From Actinomycetota bacterium (GTDB lineage: Bacteria; Actinomycetota; Acidimicrobiia; Acidimicrobiales; Ilumatobacteraceae), in contig WLFB01000115.1 in the NCBI GenBank assembly GCA_009703975.1, positions 1 through 5,016 on the forward strand: DNA of 5,016 nucleotides. The letters run 5' to 3'. Below the pieces are notes generated by a model. The model was given only the letters and a program-made list of their open reading frames with translations. It was not told the DNA's origin and made no database searches. This document shows positions 4,568 to 5,016 of this stretch, one piece after another; the stretch's first letter is position 1, and each line of letters starts with the position of its first letter. The position numbers and the translations under genes are program-made.

Positions 4568-5016
4568 GATTTGGCTCGTGAACTAGTTGAAATTACTTTG
4601 GCTCCACGCATATAGGGTTGCAAAACTTCGGGTATCGCAACTGAACCATCAGCCTGTCGAAAGTTTTCGAGAATTGCTGCCCACACGCGGGGCACTGCTA
4701 GCGCTGATGCATTTAATGTGTGCGCGATTTCGCTACCTTTTGCACCAGCATGCTTGCAGCGAATCTCTGCACGTCGCGCTTGGTAATCGCTGAACCAGCT
4801 GATTGAACTAACTTCAAGCCATTGATCGCACCCAGGTGCATAAACCTCGATGTCAAAGCTGCGGTGATGCGATTGACCAAGATCGCCGGTACAAATTTCA
4901 AGCACTCGGTAAGGCAAACCAAGGGCAGCAATTGTTGATTCAACACGAGTCGTGAGTTCAATCAGCATTTCTGGTGCTTGTTGCGCCGTGGTCACTGCCA
5001 AGATTTCTACTTTGTC
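4564..5016 (-). CDS. serS: Seryl-tRNA synthetase, C-terminal part; 5' end outside the window
   Basis: The frame is open from the right edge (first residues DKVEIL) to TGA at 4566-4564, giving 150 residues of the class II catalytic domain. SerRS attaches serine to tRNA-Ser. Recognisable blocks are DKVEIL, YRVLEICTGDLGQS, RSFDIEVYAPG, motif 3 LEVSSISWFSDYQARRAEIR with the class II arginine, HTLNASALAVPRVWAAILEN, and the terminal DGSVAIPEVLQPYM. The expected motif 2, the N-terminal coiled-coil arm and the start lie beyond base 5016; the TTG at 5001-4999 is internal. In motif 3 the commonly seen Ser-Asn after SS-x is Ser-Trp here, which deserves checking. serS and pdxH overlap by four bases, forming a housekeeping operon. 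Confidence 0.95.
   Translation of the reverse strand, partial: DKVEILAVTTAQQAPEMLIELTTRVESTIAALGLPYRVLEICTGDLGQSHHRSFDIEVYAPGCDQWLEVSSISWFSDYQARRAEIRCKHAGAKGSEIAHTLNASALAVPRVWAAILENFRQADGSVAIPEVLQPYMRGAKVISTSSRAKS

Noticed and set aside
3888..4586. Several open frames on the + strand (and 3916-4107 on the - strand) across pdxH
   Set aside because: They are shadows of pdxH, whose motifs cover the whole stretch.
4587..4961. Open frames opposite or out of frame with serS
   Set aside because: The SerRS catalytic blocks account for the DNA; the alternative peptides show no family features.
1..5016. Mobile elements, CRISPR arrays or toxin-antitoxin systems
   Set aside because: No transposase, integrase, spaced direct repeats or toxin-antitoxin-like gene pair was seen; the genes are mainly housekeeping and regulatory.

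Overview
The window looks like a chromosomal segment from a member of the Actinomycetota (actinobacteria). The strongest sign is a WhiB-family iron-sulfur regulator, a family essentially confined to that phylum and its phages. Base composition by eye is only in the forties percent G+C, low for the phylum. Genes are packed very tightly: three ATGA start/stop overlaps, one convergent pair overlapping by 14 bases and one convergent pair abutting with no gap. A streamlined, low-GC, possibly planktonic actinobacterium fits, but that lifestyle is inference.

Left part (1-1063): the 3' end of orn (oligoribonuclease) on the + strand runs tail-to-tail into a double-hotdog acyl-ACP thioesterase on the - strand.

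Middle (1064-1851): a 413-base intergenic region leads to a gene best identified as whiB7, because it has WhiB cysteines, the GVWGG turn and a KRPRGRP AT-hook. Its leader is the most interesting part of the window. It holds a plausible promoter, an upstream ORF of up to 57 codons, a chain of five small hairpins, and a very strong intrinsic terminator about 80 bases before the whiB7 start. A 7-base segment near the end of the upstream ORF is exactly complementary to the terminator's 5' arm. This is the layout expected for ribosome-mediated transcription attenuation, which is known to control whiB7 in mycobacteria and wblC in Streptomyces.

Right-middle (1852-3925): a compact + strand operon of three genes follows: a membrane-anchored TlpA-like thioredoxin, a CcdA-type electron carrier of the membrane, and a poly-gamma-glutamate-hydrolase-like protein. 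Consecutive genes overlap by ATGA. The first two form a standard module carrying reducing power from the cytoplasm to extracytoplasmic disulfides; the role of the third is unknown. The operon may be read from the whiB7 promoter, since no clear terminator separates them, only a 10-bp inverted repeat.

Right end (3926-5016): on the - strand, serS (seryl-tRNA synthetase, 5' end outside the window) overlaps pdxH (pyridoxamine 5'-phosphate oxidase), a housekeeping pair. No mobile elements, CRISPR arrays, tRNA or rRNA genes were seen.
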